This document shows positions 44,255 through 54,853 of a DNA stretch of 64,000 bases, piece by piece (the first letter of the stretch is position 1; each line of letters opens with the position of its first letter). Source of the DNA: Shinella curvata (GTDB lineage: Bacteria > Pseudomonadota > Alphaproteobacteria > Rhizobiales > Rhizobiaceae); NCBI RefSeq assembly GCF_022899935.1, contig NZ_JALJCJ010000004.1:1-64000 (forward strand). The letters run 5' to 3'. The position numbers and the translations under genes are program-made. The notes beneath the pieces are model-generated. The model worked only from the letters and a program-made list of their open reading frames with translations. It was not told where the DNA came from and ran no database searches.

Positions 44255-45876
44255 TTATCGATCTCGTTCTTTACAACGCGAACATCGTTACAATGGATGC
44301 TCTCCAACCTCGTGCCGAGGCGCTCGCAATCGGAAACGGTCGCGTTCTGGCCGTTGGCAGCAACGAGGATGTGTTCGCAGCGGCACCTGCAGCTGTGCGA
44401 AAACTGAACGCCGGGGGAAAGATGGTTCTGCCCGGGCTACAAGATACCCATCTCCATCTTCAGGACAGTGGTTACTACAATGGGACCATGGCCGATCTCA
44501 GGAAGGCTTCAACGATCCTCGAGCTTCAGGAAAGCCTGCGCACGTTCGGCGAAGCCAACCCGGACGGATGGCTCTTCGGTGTCGGCTGGTACACTGGCGT
44601 ATTCAGCGAGGACCTCCTTGACCGCAGAGCGCTGGATCAAGCCTCGGGTGACCGACCTTGCCTGATCTTTGCGTCGGACCTCCACAGCATCTGTTTGAAT
44701 AGCGCAGGATGCGAGGCGGTCGGACTCGTGCGCGGGACGGCAGCACCGCCTAACGGGCATTTTTCCCTTTACCCGGACGGCACGCCGACCGGGATGGTAC
44801 ACGAGGAAGGCATCGCTTGGGTCAAGGCGCGTATCGCTCAGACAACAGACGAGGATTTCATCAAGGGAGTGCAATACGGGCAACTGCACGCACACAGTCA
44901 CGGGCTTACTGGCGTGATCGACGCATGGGTCGAGGAGCGTCATTGCCGTGTATACGGCCGAATGGCTGAGGAACAAACCCTTACGATCCGCGTCTCGGGA
45001 TGCGCGAAAGTCGAGCCCTCGGAGAGCGTTGAGGAGGCGGTGGCCCGCCTGAATGGCCTTCGAGGAAAATACCGGTACGATATGTTCAACGTGCACTCCT
45101 CGAAGTTCTTTCTCGATGGAGTCCTTGAAAACCGAACTGCGGCAATGATCGATGGCTATGCTGACGCGCTTGGCGGGAATGCACCGTTGATGTTCGAGCC
45201 GAGCCAGATCAACGATATGTTTTCGGCATTCGACGCGGAACGTTTCCAAATACATGTCCATGTAATCGGTGACCTTGCGGCGCGTGCCGCCCTTGACGGA
45301 CTGGAGCACGCACGCCGCCTGAACGGAAAGTGGCCGTCCCACCACCAGATAACGCATCTCCAATGCGTCAGCCCCGAAGACATTCCCCGCCTTGGCAAGC
45401 TGGACTGCGTTGCAAACATCCAGGCGCTCTGGGCCAGAAACGAGCCTTCCGTAACTGATGTGGCTGTCCCGATGGCAGGGCCGTCACTGGCGAACCTCAT
45501 GTACCCGTTCCGATCCATTTTGGATTCAGGAGCCCTTTGGACTCTATCGAGTGATTGGGGTGTGTCTACGCTAAACCCTTTCCAGATTATGGAGACAGCC
45601 ATCACCCGGCAGCCGGTTGGGAAAAGCGATCATGCAGTCTTCCTTCCCGAGCAGCGGCTCACGAGACACGAGGCACTCAAAGGCTACACACTGAACGCCG
45701 CGACGGCCGCCTGGCGGCCGCATACCGGACGCCTTGCGCCGGGATGCTTTGGGGATTTTGTCGTCATCGACCAGGATATTCTGGCCTGTGACACATACGC
45801 GATCGGTGCGACGCGGGTTCTCGCCACGTACGTTTCGGGCCACGAAGTTTACCGATCGCCGTCGCTCGATTTTTGA
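44251..45876 (+). CDS. Amidohydrolase 3 family metal hydrolase (YtcJ-like)
   Basis: A 541-residue enzyme. The metal site is set by [13 protein letters not shown] near residue 70, with later [33 protein letters not shown] and SSDWGVST. This subgroup hydrolyses N-substituted amides or formamides; no precise substrate can be read. GTG 44251 is chosen because it overlaps the GMC stop (GTGA) and has GGAG upstream. Confidence 0.85.
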   Translation: MIIDLVLYNANIVTMDALQPRAEALAIGNGRVLAVGSNEDVFAAAPAAVRKLNAGGKMVLPGLQDTHLHLQDSGYYNGTMADLRKASTILELQESLRTFGEANPDGWLFGVGWYTGVFSEDLLDRRALDQASGDRPCLIFASDLHSICLNSAGCEAVGLVRGTAAPPNGHFSLYPDGTPTGMVHEEGIAWVKARIAQTTDEDFIKGVQYGQLHAHSHGLTGVIDAWVEERHCRVYGRMAEEQTLTIRVSGCAKVEPSESVEEAVARLNGLRGKYRYDMFNVHSSKFFLDGVLENRTAAMIDGYADALGGNAPLMFEPSQINDMFSAFDAERFQIHVHVIGDLAARAALDGLEHARRLNGKWPSHHQITHLQCVSPEDIPRLGKLDCVANIQALWARNEPSVTDVAVPMAGPSLANLMYPFRSILDSGALWTLSSDWGVSTLNPFQIMETAITRQPVGKSDHAVFLPEQRLTRHEALKGYTLNAATAAWRPHTGRLAPGCFGDFVVIDQDILACDTYAIGATRVLATYVSGHEVYRSPSLDF

Positions 45877-45899
45877 TCAAGACAACAGGAGGATTCGCC

Positions 45900-47267
45900 T
45901 TGAGAAGTACTGAAGATTACGTGTCCGCGGCAAAGCGCAACCTTTTCGTCCCTGCAGCGAACATGGAGAAATTGGGCACCGAGACTTTACCGCGCCTCGA
46001 GAACTCCGGCGGGATTTACGTCTACGATGAAGACGGACGACGTCTGATGGATGGTCCGGCGGGGATGTGGTGTACACAGATTGGCTATCAGCGTAAAGAA
46101 ATGGCTGAAGCGATCGCCGCTCAGGCGATGGCGCTCTCATACAATTCGCCATGGTATACGACGAATTCTCCGGCTATCGAGCTTGCGGAAAAGATCGCGG
46201 AACTCACTCCGGGAGACCTCAATCGCGTGTTTTTTACCACGGGCGGCTCGACAGCAGTGGATACCGCGCTTCGTTTCGTCGAATTCTACAATAATGTTCT
46301 CGGACGTCCGGCCAAAAAGAAGATCATCGTGCGAAAGGATGGCTATCACGGGAGCACGAGCCTGACGGCCGCTTGCTCTGGCCGAGAAGGGAACTGGAAA
46401 AATTTCGATATCGCCAATGAGAAAATCGAATTCATTTCTAGCCCAAACCCGCGACTGCACCCAGGCCTATCAGGCTCCGAGTTGGTCGAACAGCTCGCGG
46501 GAGAGTTCGAGAGTAAAATCGCCGACCTCGGCCCAGAAAATGTCGCTGTGTTCTTGGCCGAGCCACTTCTAGCGTCGGGCGGGGTGATTATCCCTCCTTC
46601 AGGTTATCACGCACGCTTCAAGGAAATTTGCGATCGGCACGATATCATCTACATCTCCGACGAGGTCGTGACCGCCTTTGGCCGTTGCGGCGAGTGGTTC
46701 GCCTCGGAGAAGGTCTTCGGTGTTGTACCCGATATCATAACGTTCGCTAAGGGCGTCACATCTGGGTACATCCCTCTTGGCGGCCTGGCGATTTCCGAGA
46801 AGCTTGTGGCCCGGATCAGCGGCAAGGAGGCAAAGGGTTCGTTCTTTGGCAACGGCTACACATACTCGGGACATCCGGTGAGTTGCGCCGCGGCTCTTAC
46901 GAACATCGAGATTTTCGAACGCGACGGATTGCTCGCGCACGTCCGGGAAATCGGCCCGTACTTCCAGTCTTCGATGCAGGCTCTCGCCCAGTTGCCATTG
47001 GTAGCCGACGTACGTGGCAACGGTCTTGTTGTCTGCATCGAATGCCTCGCCGACAAAAACGCGGCAGGCGTAACCGACCTCGACAAGAAGATCGGAGCCC
47101 GCATCGATGAAATCGCGTTCGAACAAGGTTTGATCGTTCGGCCACTTGGCAACATGTGTGTGTTGTCTCCACCGCTGGTAATCACGAAATCGGAGATCGA
47201 CGACATGGTCGCTATTCTAAAGGAAGCCATCGTGCGGACCGCGCGAGAGTTCGAAGCGCAGGGTTGA
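45900..47267 (+). CDS. Class III (omega-type) aminotransferase
   Basis: A 455-residue PLP enzyme: Asp254 in [12 protein letters not shown] and Schiff-base Lys284 in [15 protein letters not shown] are the class III signature. It transfers an omega-amino group to pyruvate or 2-oxoglutarate, giving an aldehyde. TTG 45900 is preferred because AGGAGG (45885-45890) precedes it; an in-frame TTG at 45873 overlaps the amidohydrolase stop but lacks a ribosome site. Together with the GMC enzyme and ALDH it suits breakdown of an amino alcohol or diamine. Confidence 0.9.
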   Translation: MRSTEDYVSAAKRNLFVPAANMEKLGTETLPRLENSGGIYVYDEDGRRLMDGPAGMWCTQIGYQRKEMAEAIAAQAMALSYNSPWYTTNSPAIELAEKIAELTPGDLNRVFFTTGGSTAVDTALRFVEFYNNVLGRPAKKKIIVRKDGYHGSTSLTAACSGREGNWKNFDIANEKIEFISSPNPRLHPGLSGSELVEQLAGEFESKIADLGPENVAVFLAEPLLASGGVIIPPSGYHARFKEICDRHDIIYISDEVVTAFGRCGEWFASEKVFGVVPDIITFAKGVTSGYIPLGGLAISEKLVARISGKEAKGSFFGNGYTYSGHPVSCAAALTNIEIFERDGLLAHVREIGPYFQSSMQALAQLPLVADVRGNGLVVCIECLADKNAAGVTDLDKKIGARIDEIAFEQGLIVRPLGNMCVLSPPLVITKSEIDDMVAILKEAIVRTAREFEAQG

Positions 47268-47336
47268 CGCATGCGGCCGCTCCAAGGGGTTGGGGCGGCC
47301 TTCCAGTCCGATAGAGAGGCCCAGGCGGGAGGCGAA

Positions 47337-48125
47337 ATGCACGTTTTGTCGCTTTTATCGACGGCAATGTTCAAGGTTGATATCGACGGCGTGTCAGCCT
47401 CGATAAGCGATCTGTTCCCGGACTGGACTACGCTCGACAGGTTTGGAGTGGTGATTGACGAGCCATTCGGAGGGATTGGTGCCAGCCATCTCATCCAGTC
47501 CGCAATGATGGCCTACTACGATGCAAAACCCTCCCGGCGGACTTCCCTGACAGTGTACCCTGAGGTCTATGCATTCCATGTCGGAAAGGGCTACGGCGCG
47601 CATGCCCCATACGATTTTTGGCCGGCACGGCGCGAAGTAATCCTGAAGACCTCCGATCCTCGAGAGGTCTTGGACGCGATCAACGACCGAGGCATCACCC
47701 GGATTGCCATCCCGGACAGGCCACAGAGGGACGTTATCCATCGCCCGAAGGAGGCGGAAGCCGCCCTCGACAGGATCGCTTCAGCATACGTGTATGGAGC
47801 AGGTGGACGGGTCCAAAACCCCGATGTGTGGATCGAGGGTGTTGATAGGCGCACGGAATACAATGCTATGCAGACCCTCAGACCCTTGAGGAAGGACAAG
47901 GTCTCGAAACCAGCGTCCACCGCCAACCGCCCGATCAAAGAGGCGGACGACGATTACCAGAAGTGGTTGGTTGAGCGAGATGCAGATGTTACATCCGCTC
48001 AACGTGCGGCATCCTCAGCTACCCGCAACGCCTTGCTTCAAAATGGCCTTGCGAGAGAATCCTACCGACGGGTTGGGATCAAAGAGGCTATTCGACGCCT
48101 CGCGTCAGCCGGATTGACCGGGTGA
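47337..48125 (+). CDS. Hypothetical protein, 262 aa, in the amine catabolic unit
   Basis: I do not recognise the family. The N-terminal half looks globular (DRFGVVIDEPFGGIGASHLIQ, PYDFWPARREVILKT), and the C-terminal 90 residues are charged and helical (DDDYQKWLVERDADVTSAQ). There is no signal peptide or membrane span. ATG 47337 has an excellent GGGAGG ribosome site 69 bp after the aminotransferase stop. Its place at the end of the unit suggests it is tied to the same substrate; regulatory or accessory functions are equally open. Confidence 0.7.
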   Translation: MHVLSLLSTAMFKVDIDGVSASISDLFPDWTTLDRFGVVIDEPFGGIGASHLIQSAMMAYYDAKPSRRTSLTVYPEVYAFHVGKGYGAHAPYDFWPARREVILKTSDPREVLDAINDRGITRIAIPDRPQRDVIHRPKEAEAALDRIASAYVYGAGGRVQNPDVWIEGVDRRTEYNAMQTLRPLRKDKVSKPASTANRPIKEADDDYQKWLVERDADVTSAQRAASSATRNALLQNGLARESYRRVGIKEAIRRLASAGLTG

Positions 48126-48184
48126 GCACCCGAATGCATCGGCAGTCCGCAACTCCCGCGATTACTTCCCGCCATATTACTGGT

Positions 48185-49102
48185 CTACCGAGCAGAAACT
48201 TGTTCCATCATGTCGGTCATTTCTCCCACGATCCAGTCTTTGACCTGTGAGGAGACATCACGCAGAGGCCGGGCTTTGGTAGCTACGACATTGTAGTCGT
48301 ACCCCGTTTTCAGGCACTGCGGTCCCGCTCGCACGAGGCCTTCCTCAAGAAGCTCGCTCCCTACCACATGCAACCATCCGAGGGCCAGTGCGCGTCCCTT
48401 CAATGCAGCCTGTACTACCAGCGCGTAGTCCGAGAAGGTTAGGTACCGATCGATGTTAAGGTCGATTGCATTGGTCTTGTCTAAAAAGACAGGCCAGGGA
48501 ATCCTCATTTGTCCTGATTGTTTCGCGCAGACGTGGCCTCGCGCGAAATCGTCAAGGCTTCCGTGCTGCTCGCGGTACAACACGCTGCACACGGGAACTA
48601 TGACCTCTTCTGCGAGCTTCCAGCTGTGTTGCTCGGTGTTGGGAGGGTGATTGTATCGTATAGCCAGATCGACGTCATCGAATGGCCCGAGCGGCTCTCC
48701 CTTGACTAGCTGAAATCTGAGATCGATATCCGGGAACCTCTCCTGGAACCGGTCCACCCTCGGGACAAACCAATGCATGGCGAAAGCAGACGAAAGTGAG
48801 ATAGTGACCCTTCGTGCGTTTCCCTGCCGTGAGCGAAGGTCTTCTAAACCCGCCTCGATTGTTCGGAAGCCCGAGCTCACTGCTTTGAATAGCTCCGCAC
48901 CATCGCTAGTCAGTTCAAGACCCGTTGGATTGCGGTTGAACAGCTCGGTACCTAGATGAACCTCGAGCCGTTTGATCATCCGACTGACCGCGGATTGAGT
49001 GACGTTGAACTCGGTTCCAGCCTTGGTGAAGCTCAAGTTCTTTGCGGCTGCCTCAAACATGAAGAGGGCGGTCGGCGACGGTAGCGATTTTCGTAATGAC
49101 AT
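48185..49102 (-). CDS. LysR family regulator (GcvA-like)
   Basis: A 305-residue regulator. The GcvA-type start LPSPTALFMFEAAAKNLSFTKAGTEFNVTQSAVSRMIKRLE is clear, followed by an effector-binding domain with VTISLSSAFAMHWFVPRVDRFQERFPDIDLRF. It is transcribed away from the ALDH gene at 49581 and toward the end of the amine unit, so it may control both. ATG 49102 is chosen at the start of the conserved region. Confidence 0.88.
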   Translation of the reverse strand: MSLRKSLPSPTALFMFEAAAKNLSFTKAGTEFNVTQSAVSRMIKRLEVHLGTELFNRNPTGLELTSDGAELFKAVSSGFRTIEAGLEDLRSRQGNARRVTISLSSAFAMHWFVPRVDRFQERFPDIDLRFQLVKGEPLGPFDDVDLAIRYNHPPNTEQHSWKLAEEVIVPVCSVLYREQHGSLDDFARGHVCAKQSGQMRIPWPVFLDKTNAIDLNIDRYLTFSDYALVVQAALKGRALALGWLHVVGSELLEEGLVRAGPQCLKTGYDYNVVATKARPLRDVSSQVKDWIVGEMTDMMEQVSAR

Positions 49103-49445
49103 CTCGGAACCCGGTTTCAAGACGCGCCATCCTCCCGACACGAGGTTAACCCTAATCTGGGGAAAGGCTGCGTTCAGGATGCATCCTAGTCATGCTTGAA
49201 TGCCAATCAATGGCCTAAATGGCGAAGATACAACTTCGGATCGTCGAATTGATACGGTGTTGGAACCCTCAAAATGGCGTGGCAGACAATCCACAACAGG
49301 TTGTCGCCTTCGCCCTGCCACGGACTGGATTCCGGCACTCCTCCCGCCCAGACCGACATGCTGGCTGGACGGCCCCGAGAAACGTGCGCGGCATCGACGT
49401 GCACGTTTGTGGAATAACGAGCTCGACTAAAGAATATCGCTTGGC

Positions 49446-49462
49446 TATGACCCTGGGTCATA
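49446..49462. promoter_or_regulatory. 17-bp palindrome upstream of the ALDH gene
   Basis: TATGACCC-T-GGGTCATA is a perfect 8-bp inverted repeat with one central base, 119 bp before the ALDH start, in the divergent region shared with the LysR gene. It is a candidate operator. The rest of 49103-49580 holds no supported gene. Confidence 0.45.
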
Positions 49463-49580
49463 TCCCCCCCAACTATTCTGGCCTTCGCTTGGAGGTACTT
49501 GCGGCTTATCACGGCTTTGACTGTGTCCGTCTAAAATCCTTATCCGCATCCTGCGTTCGTTATATCCAGGGGACGACTTC

Positions 49581-51011
49581 ATGGAAAACAATCACCTGAA
49601 CTTTTACATCGATGGCGTTTGGACGAGACCGTCCAAGATTGCCGAGCTCAAGGTGATCAATCCAGCCACCGAGGAGGCGTATACGAGTATTTCCGTCGGA
49701 GCGGCGGTGGATGTCGACAGGGCCGTGGCAGCAGCGAAGCGGGCGTTCACCTCCTTTTCACGGACTACACCGACAGAGCGGATCGAGCTTCTGAGGCGAA
49801 TTCTGGAGGCGTACGACGATCGCTGTGAAGACATGGCACAGGCTGTATCGGATGAGATGGGCGCACCCCTGTCCTTCGCGCGCAGCGCCCAGGTTGCATC
49901 AGGACGTGCCCACCTAATCTCGACGATCACAGCACTTGAAAACTATCATTTCTCCGAAAAGCGCGAGAGCACTCTCGTTGTTAAGGAACCGATCGGCGTT
50001 TGCGCGCTCATCACGCCCTGGAACTGGCCGTTGAACCAGATCGTGTGCAAGGTAGCGCCGGCGATCGCCGCCGGTTGCACGATGGTATTGAAGCCCTCTG
50101 AAATCGCTCCAATCAGCGGCATCATCTTTTCGGAGGTCATGCATGCCGCGGGCGTACCTAACGGCGTGTACAACATGTTGAACGGTACAGGTTCCGATGT
50201 AGGCCAGGTAATGGCGGGACATCCCGATGTGGATATGGTTTCGTTCACTGGCTCTACGCGAGCGGGAATTATCGTCGCCAAAGCAGCAGCGGATTCCGTC
50301 AAGCGCGTGACGCAGGAGCTTGGTGGGAAATCGGCTAACATCATCCTCTCCGACGCCAACCTCTACGAGGCGGTCACCAAGGGGGTGGCGGGTTGCTTTG
50401 GAAACTCTGGGCAATCCTGCGACGCACCGACTAGGATGCTCGTTCCTAAGAACCGCCACGACGAAGCGCTCAGGATTGCCAAAGACGCTGCGGATGGCTT
50501 CAAAACGGGCCACCCGACAGCAGAAGACACCCACCTCGGCCCAGTTGTAAGCCAGCTGCAGTTTGACAAAATCCAAGAAATGATTCAGGCGGGCATTGAC
50601 GAGGGGGCGACCCTTGTAGCTGGCGGGGTCGGTCGGCCCGACGGTCTCGACCGCGGATACTATGTTCGTCCGACTGTCTTCGGCCACGTTACCCCGGACA
50701 TGACGATCGCGCGTGAAGAGATTTTTGGTCCGGTCCTTTCAATCATTTCGTATGACGATGACGCCGATGCGGTGAGGATTGCCAATGACACGGTCTATGG
50801 TCTGGCCGCATATGTTCAATCGGAAGACCTCGAGCATGCGCGTGCCATCGCTGCCGAGATGAGGGCAGGGATGGTGAAGATCAATTACCCCGCGTGGGAC
50901 ACTCGCGCCGCGTTCGGCGGCTACAAACAGAGCGGTAACGGTCGGGAATATGCTGATTTCGGAATCCACGATTTCTTGGAAATCAAAAGTGTCGTCGGCT
51001 ATGGCGGCTAG
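49581..51011 (+). CDS. NAD-dependent aldehyde dehydrogenase
   Basis: A 476-residue ALDH with full catalytic set: Asn148 in ITPWNWP, Glu246 in QELGGKSAN and Cys280 in GQSCDAPTRM. It oxidises an aldehyde to the acid with NAD(P). It lies downstream of a GcvA-like regulator on the other strand, and its aldehyde may come from the GMC dehydrogenase or the class III aminotransferase of the preceding unit. Its active site is closer to betaine/gamma-aminobutyraldehyde-type ALDHs than to the Region 2 enzyme, but the exact substrate is open. Confidence 0.88.
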   Translation: MENNHLNFYIDGVWTRPSKIAELKVINPATEEAYTSISVGAAVDVDRAVAAAKRAFTSFSRTTPTERIELLRRILEAYDDRCEDMAQAVSDEMGAPLSFARSAQVASGRAHLISTITALENYHFSEKRESTLVVKEPIGVCALITPWNWPLNQIVCKVAPAIAAGCTMVLKPSEIAPISGIIFSEVMHAAGVPNGVYNMLNGTGSDVGQVMAGHPDVDMVSFTGSTRAGIIVAKAAADSVKRVTQELGGKSANIILSDANLYEAVTKGVAGCFGNSGQSCDAPTRMLVPKNRHDEALRIAKDAADGFKTGHPTAEDTHLGPVVSQLQFDKIQEMIQAGIDEGATLVAGGVGRPDGLDRGYYVRPTVFGHVTPDMTIAREEIFGPVLSIISYDDDADAVRIANDTVYGLAAYVQSEDLEHARAIAAEMRAGMVKINYPAWDTRAAFGGYKQSGNGREYADFGIHDFLEIKSVVGYGG

Positions 51012-51107
51012 GGGGAAACTCCCTAGACCAAGCTCAACAGGGCCGGGAAAATCAATCGATTACCATATCAAATGATGTCACCCGTTTGTGGAGAAGCAGC
51101 ATTTTAC

Positions 51108-51786
51108 TCTAGGGGCGCTTCGCACGAACGACCAACAAGCGCTTGCAAGGGACGAAAGGAAGCGGGTGCAGATGGTCTTCTTCTCGCCCCAGTATCTTAC
51201 GTTCCGTTGCGCGACCCGGAGGTATACGAGCACTTTGTCGCCGTCGCCGAAGCGGGACAATTGCCCTTGGCGATTTACAATAATCCCGGACAACGCGGTT
51301 CGCCGTCAAGCCGGACCTTATCGCTCGGCTTGCAGAGGTTCCGAACATTACAGCCGTAAAGATGCCTCTTCCGTCAGACGAAGATTACGAAGGGGAACTA
51401 CTTGCGCTTCGGGCAACTACGCCACCCGGTTTCCGCGTCGGCTATAGCGGGACTGGGGTGGCGCTGCCTCCCTGTTGGCTGGTGGAGACGCTTGGTACTT
51501 GGTCGCGGTGGGCCTTCTACCTGCGGAGGCACTCGAATTGACCCGAGCGGCTCAGGCTGGTGACGCGGAGAAGGTTAAGCAAATCGATGCCTGCTTTGAG
51601 CCACTGTGGACGCTCTTCAAAGAGTTCGGGAGCTTCCATGTTATGTACGTCATCGCCGAACTTCTCGACCTCTGCAGAGTCGATCCGCCGCTGCCTGTTC
51701 TTCCTCTAGCTAACGAGGCCAGAGGCCGCGTGCGCTCCGCCTTAGACATACTGAAGGCTCGACTTCCCTTATCACGAACGTCCTAA
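51108..51786 (+). pseudogene. Frameshifted, 5'-truncated DapA-superfamily gene
   Basis: Three reading frames in turn give AGADGLLLAPVSYVPL plus AEAGQLPLAIYNNPG (to about 51295), then PDLIARLAEVPNITAVKMPLP plus FRVGYSG (to about 51455), then AGGDAWYLVAVGLLPAEALELTRAAQ to the end at 51786. Joined, they parallel residues about 80-300 of the intact gene at 28678-29580, including the Schiff-base lysine. At least two frameshifts and loss of the first 80 codons mark it as dead. Confidence 0.85.
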
Positions 51787-51831
51787 GGTTTGGAATAAGT
51801 TGACGCGCCACCGCGACAGCAGATCGTCTCT

Positions 51832-51862
51832 GGGGTTGAGGGCTCTCAAAGGCCCCCACCCC
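51832..51862. terminator. Possible terminator hairpin in the spacer before the M20 gene
   Basis: GGGGT (51832-51836) and ACCCC (51858-51862) enclose a further GGGC/GCCC pairing. It lies between the dead DapA-like gene and the converging M20 hydrolase gene. No other feature is seen in 51787-52056. Confidence 0.3.
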
Positions 51863-52056
51863 TTGTGCGCAGCGCACTTCCATTGAGGGGCGACGTTTTA
51901 CCGTCTGCTGACGGGTGGGATGATCGCGGCGAAGACGCAACACTCCATGGCCTATGACGTGCTTCACTGCAATGCTCGCGATTTGTGGTTGGTCTGTTCT
52001 CAGTGTTGTCTGCCTAACACGAGGAGAAGATATTCTGCTCTTCTCTCCAAAACAAT

Positions 52057-53301
52057 TCAGTGCTCAGCGCCTGAAAGGGAGCGCGCCACATCCAGGAGTA
52101 CATTCGCCCCGGCGATCAAGTCCTGTTCCTGAGTAAACTCTTTCGGGTTGTGGCTGATACCGCCGATGCTAGGTACAAATAACATGGCAGTGGGTGCAAC
52201 GCGTGCAATCATTTGTGCATCGTGGCCTGCTCCCGAAGTCATACGCATATAGCTATAACCACGTGCGTTAGCCGTCCGCTCGATTACCTTCACAATATTT
52301 TCATCGAACTTGACCGGTTCGGACCTTGCAAGACGTTCGACCTTGACCGTAACGCCCTCGTCCGTTTCTAGCTGGTTTAAAAACTCCTCAAGCGCTGCCT
52401 CTTCTTCCTCGAGCCTGTGCTCGTTCGGGTCTCTGAGGTCCACTGTAAACGTGGCCCGGGATGGGATGACATTTATGGCATTAGGCTCGAAGCTGATGGT
52501 TCCAACTGTCGCAACAGCTCGACTACTCGATGCCTTTGCCCGATCCCGCAAGAACGTGATTACTCGAGCAGCAGCCAGTCCGGCGTCTTTCCGCATCGAA
52601 ATAGGGGTCGTTCCCGCGTGGTTGGCATCACCTTCTATGACGATCCTTTGCCAAGAAATGCCTTGCAGGTTCTCGACCGCACCGATCGTAACCCTTTCGC
52701 GCTCGAGCACGGGGCCTTGCTCGATATGAAGTTCAACATAGGCCTGCGGCTTCAGGAAGCCAGGCTCTTCGGTCCCGGCATACCCAATCTGGGCAAGTCG
52801 CTCGCCCAGTACCGATCCGTCGGTGCCGACCGACGCTAGAGCAGCGTCGGCGGAGATGCCACCGGCGTACACCAGAGACCCCATCATGTCGGGCGAGTAC
52901 AGGACGCCTTCTTCATTACTGAACGCCGCAATGACGATTGGCACGGCAGGGTTTGCACCCCTTTCCATCATGGTCTGGATCACTTCCAAGCCCGCCAAGA
53001 CGCCGTAGCAACCATCGTAGATGCCTGCGTTGATGACTGTGTCGATGTGGGAGCCGAGCATCAGTACGGGATGTGATGGGCCAACGCCATCGGGGTTCCA
53101 AATACCGAAGATGTTGCCAACTTTGTCTACGACGACATCGAGGTCCGCTTCTTTGAGCCACTCGACAAGTTTATCCCTTCCTAACTTGTCCTCTTCTGAG
53201 CCAGCAAGGCGCACCAGTGCACCATCTTGCGCTCGGCCAATTGATCCAAGCTCGTGAAGATGACGCATGAGGCGCTCGCCGTTGATCGTCTCTGAAGGCA
53301 T
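52057..53301 (-). CDS. M20-family Zn-dependent amidohydrolase (N-carbamoyl-amino-acid hydrolase type)
   Basis: A 414-residue metallohydrolase of the same branch as the one ending at 10962. The metal ligands lie in [31 protein letters not shown] and GISHNPKE, and the lid carries NHAGTTPISM. It removes a carbamoyl, ureido or acyl group from an amino acid. It is the last gene of the minus-strand unit with a binding protein, a permease-ATPase fusion, an M24 hydrolase and diaminopropionate ammonia-lyase, so an N-substituted diaminopropionate is a natural guess. Confidence 0.87.
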   Translation of the reverse strand: MPSETINGERLMRHLHELGSIGRAQDGALVRLAGSEEDKLGRDKLVEWLKEADLDVVVDKVGNIFGIWNPDGVGPSHPVLMLGSHIDTVINAGIYDGCYGVLAGLEVIQTMMERGANPAVPIVIAAFSNEEGVLYSPDMMGSLVYAGGISADAALASVGTDGSVLGERLAQIGYAGTEEPGFLKPQAYVELHIEQGPVLERERVTIGAVENLQGISWQRIVIEGDANHAGTTPISMRKDAGLAAARVITFLRDRAKASSSRAVATVGTISFEPNAINVIPSRATFTVDLRDPNEHRLEEEEAALEEFLNQLETDEGVTVKVERLARSEPVKFDENIVKVIERTANARGYSYMRMTSGAGHDAQMIARVAPTAMLFVPSIGGISHNPKEFTQEQDLIAGANVLLDVARSLSGAEH

Positions 53302-53329
53302 TCTTATGTCCTTTCAATTCTAGCCGGCC

Positions 53330-54832
53330 TTAAATTCGGACGAAGTCGGACAATCTGGCATCTTGTTTCCGCTTTTCGATCAACAGTTCCGGCGAGCCGT
53401 CGAAGACAATCTTTCCGCCTTCCATGAAGATGATGCGGTCGGATACTTCAATGGCGAACTTCATTTCATGAGTGACGATTACCATCGTCCGTCCGGATTT
53501 CGCGAGTGCTGCCATGATGCGCAGCACCTCGCCGACCGTCTCAGGGTCCAATGCCGAGGTTGGCTCGTCGAAAAGCATGATTGACGGATGCATGGCCAAC
53601 GCACGTGCTATCGCTACACGCTGCTGCTGACCACCAGACAGCTGATGAGGGTACTTGTTCTCATGCACGAGCATGCCCACCTGCTGCAACTGATACCGAG
53701 CTTCCTTCCGGACTTCCTCATGCGAACCGCGCTTGTGGTAGAGCGGTCCCATCATGACGTTTTCGAGCGCTGTCTTGTGCGGGAAGAGGTTGAAATTCTG
53801 GAAGACCATCCCGATGCGGAGCGCGTCCTCGCGCTTTTGCCGGACATTGAGAACTTCCTGCGATCCAGCCAGGAACGGGACGCCATCAACGTACACGACG
53901 CCCTTGTCCAGTGTCTCCAAACCATTGAGCGAGCGGATGAGCGTAGTCTTCCCGGAGCCCGAGGGGCCGATGATGGAGACCACTTCGCCCTGCTTCACAG
54001 TGAGATCGAGTTCGGCAAAGACGGAGTGGTGGCCGTAAGCCTTGCCTCCGCGCTCAAGACGAACTGCAGGAGCGTCGTTAGAGACCGGTCCAGAAACCTT
54101 GGGCTGGAATAAAGCGGCGCTGTTCGAATCCGCCCCCTCGCTCGTCAACTGTGCCGTCCGGCGGGAGAAGTCCAAGCGGCGTTCGAGGGCCTTCAAACCG
54201 AAATCGAACACCGACACAATCAGGACGTAGTAGAAAGTGACAGCGACCATGGTTTCGATGACAAGAAAGTTCTGGGTGTAGTACCGCTGGCCAACCAGCA
54301 AGATTTCGGCAAGTGAGATTACAGACACCAGCGAAGTCAGTTTAACGATCGAAATGAACTCGTTGCCCAGCGCGGGAAGGGCGATGCGCAACGATTGCGG
54401 GATGACAATTTTGCGCTGGATGCCTGTTGTCGAGAGACCGAGAACCCGGCCCGCCTCGTACTGGCCCTTGCCAACCGCAACCAGAGCACCGCGGTGGATT
54501 TCCGCAATGTAGGCTGTCTCGCTCAGAACGAGGGCGAGCAGTCCCGAAATGAAAGGCACTGATAGTAAGTTCGAAGTCGACGGAAACGCCTGGGGAAGAT
54601 TGTAGACAAAAATCAGGAGGACCAGGAGTGGGAGGCTCCTGAAGAACCAGACATATAGAGCAGCGGCCCGTCTGACGATAAGATTTGGTGACCGGTCGGC
54701 GAGAGCTACGAAGAAGCCGAGGACGACGGCGATGACCCAGGTAGCGACGCTCAGTTCGACGACCGTCAGCGAAGCGTTCCAGAAGTCGCGACTCCAAAGG
54801 AGCCCGAGTGTGTAAGACCAATCGAAAGCCAT
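53330..54832 (-). CDS. Amino-acid ABC transporter permease fused to its ATPase
   Basis: A 500-residue single-chain transporter subunit. Residues 1-225 are a GlnP-type permease ([24 protein letters not shown] loop [22 protein letters not shown]). After a short linker, residues 255-500 are a GlnQ-type ATPase ([30 protein letters not shown]). In most systems these are separate genes; here a homodimer would supply both membrane and ATP-binding halves. It follows the binding-protein gene after an intercistronic hairpin. Confidence 0.92.
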   Translation of the reverse strand: MAFDWSYTLGLLWSRDFWNASLTVVELSVATWVIAVVLGFFVALADRSPNLIVRRAAALYVWFFRSLPLLVLLIFVYNLPQAFPSTSNLLSVPFISGLLALVLSETAYIAEIHRGALVAVGKGQYEAGRVLGLSTTGIQRKIVIPQSLRIALPALGNEFISIVKLTSLVSVISLAEILLVGQRYYTQNFLVIETMVAVTFYYVLIVSVFDFGLKALERRLDFSRRTAQLTSEGADSNSAALFQPKVSGPVSNDAPAVRLERGGKAYGHHSVFAELDLTVKQGEVVSIIGPSGSGKTTLIRSLNGLETLDKGVVYVDGVPFLAGSQEVLNVRQKREDALRIGMVFQNFNLFPHKTALENVMMGPLYHKRGSHEEVRKEARYQLQQVGMLVHENKYPHQLSGGQQQRVAIARALAMHPSIMLFDEPTSALDPETVGEVLRIMAALAKSGRTMVIVTHEMKFAIEVSDRIIFMEGGKIVFDGSPELLIEKRKQDARLSDFVRI

Positions 54833-54853
54833 AGTTCACATCCATTCAAGAAG

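Noticed and set aside
49207-49599. Short open frames on both strands between the LysR and ALDH genes
   Set aside because: No start signals, low-complexity translations and overlap with each other; the region is better read as control sequence.
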